From positions 1 to 29,454 of the forward strand of contig CAJUIY010000022.1 of assembly GCA_910586865.1 (NCBI GenBank): 29,454 nt of DNA, in the 5' to 3' direction. Every line of letters starts with the position of its first letter. Position 1 is the first letter of the stretch. The position numbers were made by a program, and so were the translations under genes. The stretch is from an uncultured Bacilli bacterium. Lineage in GTDB: Bacteria; Bacillota_I; Bacilli_A; RF39; UBA660. Shown in pieces: positions 15,680 through 22,423 of this stretch. Under the pieces are notes generated by a model. That model had not been told where the DNA came from, searched no databases, and saw nothing but the letters and a program-made list of their open reading frames with translations.

Positions 15680-16279
15680 TTATTTCTTTTTCCGACTAAC
15701 ACTAATGCCATCCCCTGTATCATAAAAGGTGGTCTCATATTTTTCATTACTTTTCAAAAACTCTTGATAGTCTCTAATTTTTCGAACCAAAGCACGTAAA
15801 TTTTTACTTTTAATTTCTTCTTCTTTTTTTGATACATAACCATGAAAATTCATATTATCGGTAATGATATAACCTCTACTAGTTAAATTTTTTTCAAAAT
15901 TTAGAAAGAACCGAGTGCTTTGACTTTTCGCAGCATCAATGAAGATTAAATCGTATTCTTGTTCTAACTTTACTTCCAAAGCATCTTTAAAAATAAGAGT
16001 AATTCGGTCTTCTAACTTCAACTTCTTCACATTTTTAACGGCTTCTAAATATCTTTTTTCATCTTTTTCAATCGTTACAATCGAAACATTCGGACATGTG
16101 ATAGCCATCATAATCGCAGAATATCCAATTGCCGTACCAATCTCTAATATTTTTTTAATATTATTTTTCATAATAAAATTAGTTAAAAAAGACAATCCAT
16201 CTTCTTGAATAATTGGCACATTTTCCGCCAGTGCATATTCTTTCATCTCTTTTATATAGGAATAATTAGAACCTACCAT
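15680..16279 (-). CDS. trmR: tRNA 5-hydroxyuridine methyltransferase TrmR (YrrM-like)
   Basis: The protein is an O-methyltransferase of the class I SAM fold: KILEIGTAIGYSAI (motif I), VTIEKDEKR (motif II, acidic end of beta 2), and DLIFIDAAKSQS with metal-binding Asp, then TDNMNFHG. This is the COMT-like family that includes B. subtilis YrrM/TrmR, which methylates ho5U34 to mo5U34 on tRNA. The nearby trhP1/trhP2 genes support this specific role. Start choice: ATG at 16279, after AGGTGATT, overlapping the mltG stop by 7 bases. A TTG two codons upstream is less likely. In B. subtilis trmR likewise follows mltG. Unlike there, a terminator and three genes intervene before trhP1. Confidence 0.88.
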   Translation of the reverse strand: MVGSNYSYIKEMKEYALAENVPIIQEDGLSFLTNFIMKNNIKKILEIGTAIGYSAIMMAITCPNVSIVTIEKDEKRYLEAVKNVKKLKLEDRITLIFKDALEVKLEQEYDLIFIDAAKSQSTRFFLNFEKNLTSRGYIITDNMNFHGYVSKKEEEIKSKNLRALVRKIRDYQEFLKSNEKYETTFYDTGDGISVSRKKK

Positions 16280-17361
16280 ATCCAATCACCTGCATCCTTT
16301 ATTTCTTTTACTTTCTTTAAATGTTCTTTTTCTGTTTTTGTGTAGTAAATCTTACCATGCTTATCGGCAACAAAGAACAAATAACTACTACTGGTGGGAT
16401 GGAAACTTGCTTCAATTGATTCTTTACTTGGATTACAAATAGGACCAATTGGAAATTTCCCAGCCATGTCTTTTGCTCTTGTATTATAAGGGTTGGAAGT
16501 TGCAAATTGAGCAGCTGTTAAATCCTGTGTCATCTCTTGTTGAAGTCCATAATAGGTGGTGACATCACTCCCCAAATTCATTCCAATTTCTAAACGATTA
16601 TTAAAAACACCTGCAATCATTTTCCGATTCACTTCGTTTGTTCCTTCTAATTCTAGCATAGAAGCTAACGTCATATATTCATGATACGTTCTCCCTGATT
16701 TTTCCACCATCTCTTTATAAGGTAGTAACTCTTTCTCTGTTTGATCAAGCATCACCTTAAATATTTCTTCAATCGAAACCTCTTTATTTTTAAATTCATA
16801 CGTATTCGGTGTTAAATATCCCTCTAGAGGAACATAGATATTTGGATTTAATATTTCTTCTCCTAAAAAGAAATATTGACTCACTAAAGAGGAAAGATAG
16901 GTACTATCACTTGTTTTTGCCATCACTTCTTCATAAGTATGATTGGTAGCCTCTGCAATTTTTAGGGCATACTTTTTAATCGTCTCTCCTTCTACGAAAG
17001 TAATCTTAATCGCATCTGGATTATACTTACTTCCTTCTGTTAATAAATCAATAATTTGATTTAAATTCATACTTTTTTGAAACTGATAAACGCTAGCTTT
17101 TAGGGTTTTACTGGTATTCAGTTTGGCCATTATTCGAAATAATAAAGCACTTTTAATTAACCCTCTTTCTTTTAAATCATTCGCAATCATAGCGGTTGAA
17201 CTACCACTTTTTACCTCTACTTCGATTACGGTACTAGATTTCTTATCAACAGGAGAAGAAAGATACATTAGTAGAAAACTACTTGAAATTAGGAATATTC
17301 CCAAAGCACTTAATATCACAATGGTTATTTTTACTTTCTTTTTTATTTTTCTCTTCGCCAT
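16273..17361 (-). CDS. mltG: Endolytic murein transglycosylase MltG (YceG-like)
   Basis: The protein has a basic start, one membrane helix (about 12-34), a LysM-like region (about 45-115) and the YceG catalytic domain. The key motif ASMLELEG places Glu237 at the catalytic position of E. coli MltG, followed by IAGVFNNRLEIGMNLGSD, FPIGPICNPS and the C-terminal FFVADKHGKIYYTKTEKEH. MltG cuts nascent glycan strands at the membrane and is thought to set their length. Length (362) is normal. GGAGGG precedes the ATG. An 91-base gap after the DUF1292 gene contains an imperfect hairpin with no T-tract. Confidence 0.95.
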   Translation of the reverse strand: MAKRKIKKKVKITIVILSALGIFLISSSFLLMYLSSPVDKKSSTVIEVEVKSGSSTAMIANDLKERGLIKSALLFRIMAKLNTSKTLKASVYQFQKSMNLNQIIDLLTEGSKYNPDAIKITFVEGETIKKYALKIAEATNHTYEEVMAKTSDSTYLSSLVSQYFFLGEEILNPNIYVPLEGYLTPNTYEFKNKEVSIEEIFKVMLDQTEKELLPYKEMVEKSGRTYHEYMTLASMLELEGTNEVNRKMIAGVFNNRLEIGMNLGSDVTTYYGLQQEMTQDLTAAQFATSNPYNTRAKDMAGKFPIGPICNPSKESIEASFHPTSSSYLFFVADKHGKIYYTKTEKEHLKKVKEIKDAGDWIW

Positions 17362-17452
17362 ACATCCCTCCAGAATAAAAGAAATAAATACAATTTATTT
17401 TTTTACTCTCTTCTTTCTTTTTCTTTTCTATTATTTTCCAAAAAGAAAGAGC

Positions 17453-17743
17453 CTATTGCTCATTTGATTCTTCTTGTTTCTTTTTGACTTCTTCCTGTAA
17501 GGTAGAAAGAATCGTTTCAATTACTTTCCATTCCTTTTCGGTTTCGATTGCCTCTAATTTTGAATTTGGATCTTCTGGATCGTAAATGGAAGCAAAAACC
17601 TGAATGTTACCTGCCTCATCTTTTGATTGATCCGTATAAACAATATAGTTCTTTTTTGTTTCATCACTTTCAAAGGTAAATAACACATCATATGTTATCT
17701 CATTATTATTTTCATCTATCATGGTAAATGTATTTTTATTCAT
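17453..17743 (-). CDS. yrzB: DUF1292 protein (YrzB-like)
   Basis: This 96-residue acidic protein follows the DUF1292 pattern: TMIDENNNEITYDVLFTFES, NYIVYTD, then IQVFASIYDPEDP and an acidic helical end. The molecular role of this family is unknown. In B. subtilis yrzB lies between yrrK and mltG exactly as here, which supports the call. The start overlaps the ruvX end by 8 bases, so translation is coupled. Confidence 0.92.
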   Translation of the reverse strand: MNKNTFTMIDENNNEITYDVLFTFESDETKKNYIVYTDQSKDEAGNIQVFASIYDPEDPNSKLEAIETEKEWKVIETILSTLQEEVKKKQEESNEQ

Positions 17744-18161
17744 ATTTTTTCTTCTCCTTATCTAAATACTCTTGCAGTATGATGGTTGCTGCTAGTGAAT
17801 CAATGACTTGTTTTCTTTTCTTTCTTCTAGTGTGATTACTAATTAAGATATTCTCCGCTTCTTTGGTAGTCAATCTCTCATCTTGAAGTAGAATGGGAAT
17901 ATTAATTTTTTGTTCTAGCATCTTCTTAAATTCTAGACTGAGTTCTCCTTTATACCCAATGGTATTATTCATATTTTTAGGATAACCTAACACGATTTTA
18001 TCGATTTGTTCTAACTGTACTAAATCTAAGACTTCCAAGACAAGTCTTTCATATTCTTCGTTGTGTCTAATAATAGAATGCTTGGTAGCAATCGTTCCAG
18101 TCACATCCGAAATAGCTATTCCTAGTGTTTTCGAACCCAAATCTAGTCCTAAATATCTCAT
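17736..18161 (-). CDS. ruvX: Putative Holliday junction resolvase RuvX (YqgF/YrrK)
   Basis: The 141-residue protein has the RNase H-like fold of YqgF: RYLGLDLGSKTLGIA with the first metal-binding Asp, KIVLGYPKNMNN, LLQDERLTTKEAE with the second acidic pair, and the final Asp in VIDSLAATIILQ. Members are implicated in 5' pre-16S rRNA processing and in junction resolution; which applies here is not shown by sequence. The start overlaps the ireB stop (ATGA). Gene order ireB-ruvX-yrzB-mltG is the standard Firmicutes one. Confidence 0.95.
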   Translation of the reverse strand: MRYLGLDLGSKTLGIAISDVTGTIATKHSIIRHNEEYERLVLEVLDLVQLEQIDKIVLGYPKNMNNTIGYKGELSLEFKKMLEQKINIPILLQDERLTTKEAENILISNHTRRKKRKQVIDSLAATIILQEYLDKEKKKYE

Positions 18162-18406
18162 TTGCTATTCCCTTGAAAACTAGTTAATAGTACTTCTATA
18201 ATTTTTGACCGGTCTACTTGTTGAATTTTTTTTCGGGCATCTTTATAACTAGAAATATATCCTGGGTCTCCACTAATTAAATATCCTACCAATTGATTCG
18301 TAGGATTATAACCTCTCTCTTTTAATGCTTGGTACACTTCGTTTAAAATTTTCTTTATCTCTAAGATATTAATATCAGTAACACGATATAAATGTGTATC
18401 ATCCAT
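18158..18406 (-). CDS. ireB: IreB family regulatory phosphoprotein (YrzL)
   Basis: The 82-residue protein contains the family core: EVYQALKERGYNPTNQLVGY, LISGDPGYI and SYKDARKKI. In Enterococcus IreB is phosphorylated near its N-terminus by the Ser/Thr kinase IreK and affects cell-wall stress and cephalosporin resistance. Thr4 here could be the phosphosite. The ATG at 18406 lies 6 bases after GAGGTG; the GTG at 18415 is too close to it. It is the first gene of the block and has a promoter directly upstream. alaS, usually the preceding gene in B. subtilis, is absent. Confidence 0.94.
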   Translation of the reverse strand: MDDTHLYRVTDINILEIKKILNEVYQALKERGYNPTNQLVGYLISGDPGYISSYKDARKKIQQVDRSKIIEVLLTSFQGNSK

Positions 18407-18433
18407 TATCCTCACCTCACTAGCTTTATTACT

Positions 18434-18462
18434 ATTCTATCATTAATTTTTATTATTTACAA
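18434..18462 (-). promoter_or_regulatory. Promoter of the ireB-ruvX-yrzB-mltG-trmR operon
   Basis: On the minus strand TTGTAA (18462-18457) and TAGAAT (18439-18434) are separated by exactly 17 bases, ending ~28 bases before the ireB start. Confidence 0.65.
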
Positions 18463-18468
18463 ATTTTT

Positions 18469-19623
18469 TTATTTTACATAAATAAATGCCATATAAATTA
18501 AGAATGCCAAATAAAGGATGGAAGTAATCCAACCATTAATCTTTTCAAAAGTGGAACTTTTATATTTTACTCCAACACCAATGGTAATTAATACTCCCCC
18601 AACAAGTCCTCCAATATGAGCTGCATTATCAATTCCGCTAGAAAGGAAGCCAATCATTAAATTTAAAAGAATTAAAGGAATAATTTGACTTTTAATAATG
18701 TTTCCTAAATATACTCGGTAATGATAACCAAAATATACTAAAGATCCCATTAAACCAAAAATGGCTCCGGATGCTCCAATAGAGATATCCCCACTATGAA
18801 AGACCATGGATAAAAGAGAGGCCGTTAAGGCACTAAAGAAATAAATTAGAATATACTTCCCTTTTCCTAAGAAACTTTCTAGCTGTGGACCAATTACATA
18901 TAAAGCATAACAGTTGAAAAACAAATGAGCAATATTGGCATGTAAAAAGGCTCCTGTTAATAATCGGTATAATTCTCCGTTCTTGACAAGTGGTCCATAT
19001 AAACATAACTTTTCTAAAATTAAATCATAACTACCCGTCACAATTGGTACAATATAAAGAATAATACATAACGACATCAACATATAAGTTACAATTGGAT
19101 ATTTTGTCTTAAAAACTTCCTCTGCTTGTTCCGCATCTTTTTTATTATGATTGTTGATATCATTCGTAATTTTAATAAATAACTCCATTCCTTTTTCGGA
19201 ATAAACAATTTTTTTAGGAAGATCAGGGAAGTTCGATTGGATTAAACTATTATTATTTAAATCCACTTCTTCTTCTACTTTCACACAATCAACTTTTTCA
19301 TCATTTTTTAAATTCACATTATCTCCAAGATTTAGAAAGATACTAAGAGTGTTCATATTCATCGTAAAAGTCTTTTTCTTAATTTTTTTAACGATTCTTT
19401 TGGTTTTAAACATATCAAATCGAAACTGCTCGTCATTATGAATATAATTCGAAACAATACGAACAATCTTATAATCTTCATCCATATTCTCAAGCCAAAT
19501 TTCATTTTCAGCTCCTTGTAATATAATGGGGTTATAATTTTTATCTGTAATAAAATAATGAAGAAGTTTCATTACGATCACATTTTTATCATCTAATTCA
19601 ATTTTAATTCCTTCATTTACCAT
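18469..19623 (-). CDS. Rhomboid family intramembrane serine protease with cytoplasmic N-terminal domain
   Basis: The 384-residue protein has a soluble N-terminal region of ~170 residues and then a rhomboid core: GAFLHANIAHLFFN, catalytic Ser285 in GASGAIFG, and His336 in AAHIGGLVGG. There are about seven membrane segments. Rhomboids cut transmembrane substrates inside the bilayer. The layout resembles B. subtilis GluP (YqgP), which also has an N-terminal cytoplasmic domain, but that one has C-terminal TPR repeats and this one does not. GGAGGC precedes the ATG at 19623, so the upstream ATG giving a hydrophobic extension is rejected. A TATAAT -10 lies in the short gap shared with the divergent tspO. 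Confidence 0.93.
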   Translation of the reverse strand: MVNEGIKIELDDKNVIVMKLLHYFITDKNYNPIILQGAENEIWLENMDEDYKIVRIVSNYIHNDEQFRFDMFKTKRIVKKIKKKTFTMNMNTLSIFLNLGDNVNLKNDEKVDCVKVEEEVDLNNNSLIQSNFPDLPKKIVYSEKGMELFIKITNDINNHNKKDAEQAEEVFKTKYPIVTYMLMSLCIILYIVPIVTGSYDLILEKLCLYGPLVKNGELYRLLTGAFLHANIAHLFFNCYALYVIGPQLESFLGKGKYILIYFFSALTASLLSMVFHSGDISIGASGAIFGLMGSLVYFGYHYRVYLGNIIKSQIIPLILLNLMIGFLSSGIDNAAHIGGLVGGVLITIGVGVKYKSSTFEKINGWITSILYLAFLIYMAFIYVK

Positions 19624-19651
19624 ACTATGCCTCCAAAAAAACATTAATATT

Positions 19652-19680
19652 ATTATATACCAAATCATAAAATATGAAAA
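19652..19680 (-). promoter_or_regulatory. Promoter of the rhomboid gene
   Basis: A perfect TATAAT (19657-19652) with TTTTCA 17 bases upstream (19680-19675). It overlaps the leader of the divergent tspO gene. Confidence 0.5.
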
Positions 19681-19694
19681 GAGGTGAAAAAATT

Positions 19695-20153
19695 TTGAAA
19701 AAATTTATAACTTATATTTTATGTTTAATACCATGGTTTTTATCATCCTTAATCCCATTTAATAAAGAATTTTATGAATCTTTGACCCTTCCTTTTTTTA
19801 CTCCACCTAATCTCTTTTTTCCTATTTTTTGGACCATCACTTATCTATTCATTGCTTTTAGTATTTATCATGTCATACAAAAAGTGGGATTTCGAAATCT
19901 TCCAAAATCATACTTACGAGTTCTTCTAATTAATTATTTAGCGAATCAATCCTTTCCTGTTGTTTTCTTCTTACTACAAAATACTTTTTTAGGTTTTGTC
20001 TCTTGCATCACTACTTTTATTAGTTGCCTATTTTTATATGAAGAAACAACGGATATCGATGAAAAAAGCACGAAATATTTGAATCCTTATGTTCTTTTAA
20101 GTCTATTTGCAACCGTATTAAGTTTAACTATCTATATTTTAAATACCAGATAG
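19695..20153 (+). CDS. tspO: TspO/MBR family membrane protein
   Basis: The 152-residue protein shows about five membrane helices and the TspO motifs: LPFFTPPNLFFPIFWTITY (helix 2 entry), YLANQSFPVVFF (helix 3-4), then YEETTDIDEKST and LNPYVLLSLFATVLSL at the end. TspO proteins bind porphyrins and other lipophilic ligands; the bacterial role is unclear. GAGGTG is 8 bases before a TTG at 19695, which I take as the start (KKFITYILCL). The ATG at 19674 has no ribosome-binding site and would place the GAGGTG inside the gene. It is one of the few plus-strand genes. A terminator overlaps its stop. Confidence 0.9.
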   Translation: MKKFITYILCLIPWFLSSLIPFNKEFYESLTLPFFTPPNLFFPIFWTITYLFIAFSIYHVIQKVGFRNLPKSYLRVLLINYLANQSFPVVFFLLQNTFLGFVSCITTFISCLFLYEETTDIDEKSTKYLNPYVLLSLFATVLSLTIYILNTR

Positions 20154-20160
20154 TTTTTTT
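20126..20160 (+). terminator. Intrinsic terminator of tspO
   Basis: AACTATCT (20126-20133) and AGATAGTT (20148-20155) pair perfectly around 14 bases and run into a T-tract. The stem contains the stop codon. Confidence 0.85.
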
Positions 20161-20213
20161 ATACCCTATTCTATTATAGATACTTCTTTTCTTTTTTCCT
20201 TATCTTTTTTAGC

Positions 20214-21092
20214 TTACTCTTCTCGTGCTGCTTCTAGTTTTTCTAAAAATTCTTTTGGTGGTTCTACTTCAAATTTTAATAACTCTCCGGTTATGGGATG
20301 AGTAAATTCAATACTTTTCGAATGTAACATCTGACCAAATTCATCACTTTTTTTCTTATTATATAAAGGGTCATTAACTACTGGATGATGAATATAAGCC
20401 ATATGCACTCTAATTTGATGTGTTCTCCCTGTTTCTAACATACATTCTACTAATGTTTTGTTTTTTAATCTTTCTACTACTTTGAAGTGAGTAATCGCCT
20501 CTTTGCTATTCTTATCAGTAACTGCCATTTTTTGTCTATTCGTGGAATCTCTTCCTATAGGAGCATCAATCGTTCCGGTATCATGAGATATAACATTTTC
20601 TACTAAAGCTAAATAATGACGCTTTACTTTTCTTTCCTGAATCATAGAAGAGAGCATCATCGCTACTTCTTCTGTTTTCGCAATGACCATTAAGCCACTC
20701 GTATCTTTATCTAGTCGGTGAACAATTCCCGGTCTAGTAGTATCTCCTTCTAAATCATACTGGTACAAAAGTGCATTCACAAGAGTATGACGATAATTGC
20801 CTGGTGCAGGATGCGTCACCATTCCACTTTCTTTATTAATAATAGCTAAGTACTTATCTTCATAAACAATATCAAGAGGAATGTTTTCTTTTTCAACAGA
20901 GGGAGTAGATTCTAGGACATTGTTAATTTCAATTTTGTCTTGAATTTTCACTTTATAGTTAGCAGATATTTTTTTTCCATTCACTAAAATCTTTTCTTCC
21001 TTAATTAGTTTTTGAACTCTGCTACGAGAAAGATCTAGTTTTTCACTTAAATAAGAATCGATTCTTTTATTAACTTCCTCTTCTACTATCAT
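20214..21092 (-). CDS. rluD: RluD-type 23S rRNA pseudouridine synthase (YlyB-like)
   Basis: An S4 RNA-binding domain (about 5-60, with RSRVQKLIKEEKILVNG) precedes a RluA/RluD synthase domain. The catalytic motif HRLDKDTSGLM carries Asp128, and the end shows LETGRTHQIRVHM. The enzyme converts uridines in 23S rRNA, classically helix 69 sites for RluD. Length (292) is normal. GAGGTG is 8 bases before the ATG. In B. subtilis ylyB follows lspA directly; here an unknown gene sits between them. The exact target cannot be read from sequence. Confidence 0.94.
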   Translation of the reverse strand: MIVEEEVNKRIDSYLSEKLDLSRSRVQKLIKEEKILVNGKKISANYKVKIQDKIEINNVLESTPSVEKENIPLDIVYEDKYLAIINKESGMVTHPAPGNYRHTLVNALLYQYDLEGDTTRPGIVHRLDKDTSGLMVIAKTEEVAMMLSSMIQERKVKRHYLALVENVISHDTGTIDAPIGRDSTNRQKMAVTDKNSKEAITHFKVVERLKNKTLVECMLETGRTHQIRVHMAYIHHPVVNDPLYNKKKSDEFGQMLHSKSIEFTHPITGELLKFEVEPPKEFLEKLEAAREE

Positions 21093-21099
21093 TAAGTTA

Positions 21100-21966
21100 T
21101 CACCTCACTGTCGTCTTATTGGTACTTCTTTTTCCCATTTCACTTTCAAACATGGCATCTAATTCTTTTTTTCTACGTTCAGCAGTTCTTCCTACTCGAC
21201 TATTTCTTCCTTCCATCTCTTGCCTTTTTTTTGCGACATAACCATCACAAGTAGCACATCCTAATAGTCTAGTAACTCCATCATCAGGAGCATATTCTGC
21301 CTCCGTAAATAAACTACTTTGAAATTCTTTCACTTGTTCTAAAGACAACTCATTGTTTTCCATATACTTTTTCGAAACACCTTCTTGGATATAGCCTAAA
21401 AGAGAAGGATGACTTTTATCTTGTAAAGTTGTCATATTAAGGTCAGAAAGAGAAAGCATCGTATCTAAATAGACGTCATCTCCTCCCAGTTTTTTGGATA
21501 ACTCACTGTATACTCTCTCTCCGTCTTTTTTAAAGTAAGCATCATATACGGTATCTCTTCCTACAATCGAAGTAAATAAATTAGCAACCACGCTACACTC
21601 AAAATCTTTTAAATCCTCCTCTTCTTCTGGAATCAAAGCATTGGCTAATTGATGCGTAATTCCTCTATTAAAAGCTTCCATCTTGCCATTAAAAGCAATT
21701 CCACTTTTTTTCGTTGTTTTATCGGTTGTAATGACATTTAAAAGTCCCTTCATTAAGTTTTGTGCTTTACTAGGACTTTTCTTAAATTTTTCCTTTTCTA
21801 TATAAAGGATATCTTGGTTTCTGTTATAATCTATCATCTCGTTGGATTGATTTTCTACAAAAGAAAGCGTCACCTCATTTAGTCGTTCTAAAGAAACCTC
21901 GCTGAATACTTCTTTTAATCTTCCTACACATAAATTTAATTCTTCTTGATATTCAAATTCTTCCAT
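21100..21966 (-). CDS. Uncharacterised protein between lspA and rluD
   Basis: The 288-residue product is soluble and acidic in most of its length, with a basic C-terminal tail (RNSRVGRTAERRKKELDAM). No signal peptide or membrane helix is visible. The segment around residues 75-115, with SGIAFNGKMEAFNRGITHQL, vaguely resembles a degenerate metallopeptidase-like pattern (in related hypothetical proteins an alanine/asparagine-Glu-Gly-Thr-Glu motif occurs), but no HExxH is present. A Cys pair (CATC) lies near residue 240. It overlaps lspA by 31 bases and lies 7 bases from rluD, so it is part of the operon. I do not recognise the family. Confidence 0.75.
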   Translation of the reverse strand: MEEFEYQEELNLCVGRLKEVFSEVSLERLNEVTLSFVENQSNEMIDYNRNQDILYIEKEKFKKSPSKAQNLMKGLLNVITTDKTTKKSGIAFNGKMEAFNRGITHQLANALIPEEEEDLKDFECSVVANLFTSIVGRDTVYDAYFKKDGERVYSELSKKLGGDDVYLDTMLSLSDLNMTTLQDKSHPSLLGYIQEGVSKKYMENNELSLEQVKEFQSSLFTEAEYAPDDGVTRLLGCATCDGYVAKKRQEMEGRNSRVGRTAERRKKELDAMFESEMGKRSTNKTTVR

Positions 21967-22421
21967 CTTTCTTCTCCCCTAAAACATTCTATTATTAATA
22001 AAAAACATCCTACTACAATCGCACTATCTGCAAGATTAAAAACCGCAAAAGAATACCCCCCTATTTCAAAAGCGAGATAATCAATCACATACTGATATAA
22101 AATCCGGTCAATTAAGTTACCAACAATTCCTCCAAGAATAAAACCAAATGCCACCATCTCTATTTTTTTGATATTGGAAAGTTTTCGAATATAGCGAAGG
22201 AGTAAAAATAAAAAGAGAAAACCTACACCAATAAAAAGATACGTCATACCAGAAAACGAAGAGAAAGCAGCTCCTTTATTTTGCAAATAATAAATACTAA
22301 AGAAATTTGGTAGGATGGATATTTTTTGATATACCTCCAAATAATTTGTAATGATAAGTTTTACAATCTGATCCATCAAACATAAAACTATACTAATAGT
22401 ATATAACTTTTTTTCTCTCAT
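21936..22421 (-). CDS. lspA: Lipoprotein signal peptidase (signal peptidase II)
   Basis: The 161-residue protein has four membrane helices and the LspA signatures: MDQIVKLIITNYL in helix 1, YYLQNKGAAFS, GNLIDRILYQYVIDYL with catalytic Asp114, and FAVFNLADSAIVVG with catalytic Asp132. It removes signal peptides from diacylglyceryl-modified prolipoproteins. It starts 2 bases after the dnaE stop and overlaps the next gene by 31 bases, fitting an operon dnaE-lspA-unknown-rluD. Confidence 0.96.
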   Translation of the reverse strand: MREKKLYTISIVLCLMDQIVKLIITNYLEVYQKISILPNFFSIYYLQNKGAAFSSFSGMTYLFIGVGFLFLFLLLRYIRKLSNIKKIEMVAFGFILGGIVGNLIDRILYQYVIDYLAFEIGGYSFAVFNLADSAIVVGCFLLIIECFRGEERWKNLNIKKN

Positions 22422-22423
22422 TT

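Noticed and set aside
17380..17452. Terminator between yrzB and mltG
   Set aside because: CTCTTTCTTTTT can pair with a following A/G-rich tract, but no T-run follows on the minus strand. Probably an internal hairpin.
17123..17467. Plus-strand frame opposite the mltG 5' region, with a hydrophobic C-terminal part
   Set aside because: Mostly antisense to the conserved mltG start, without a ribosome-binding site.
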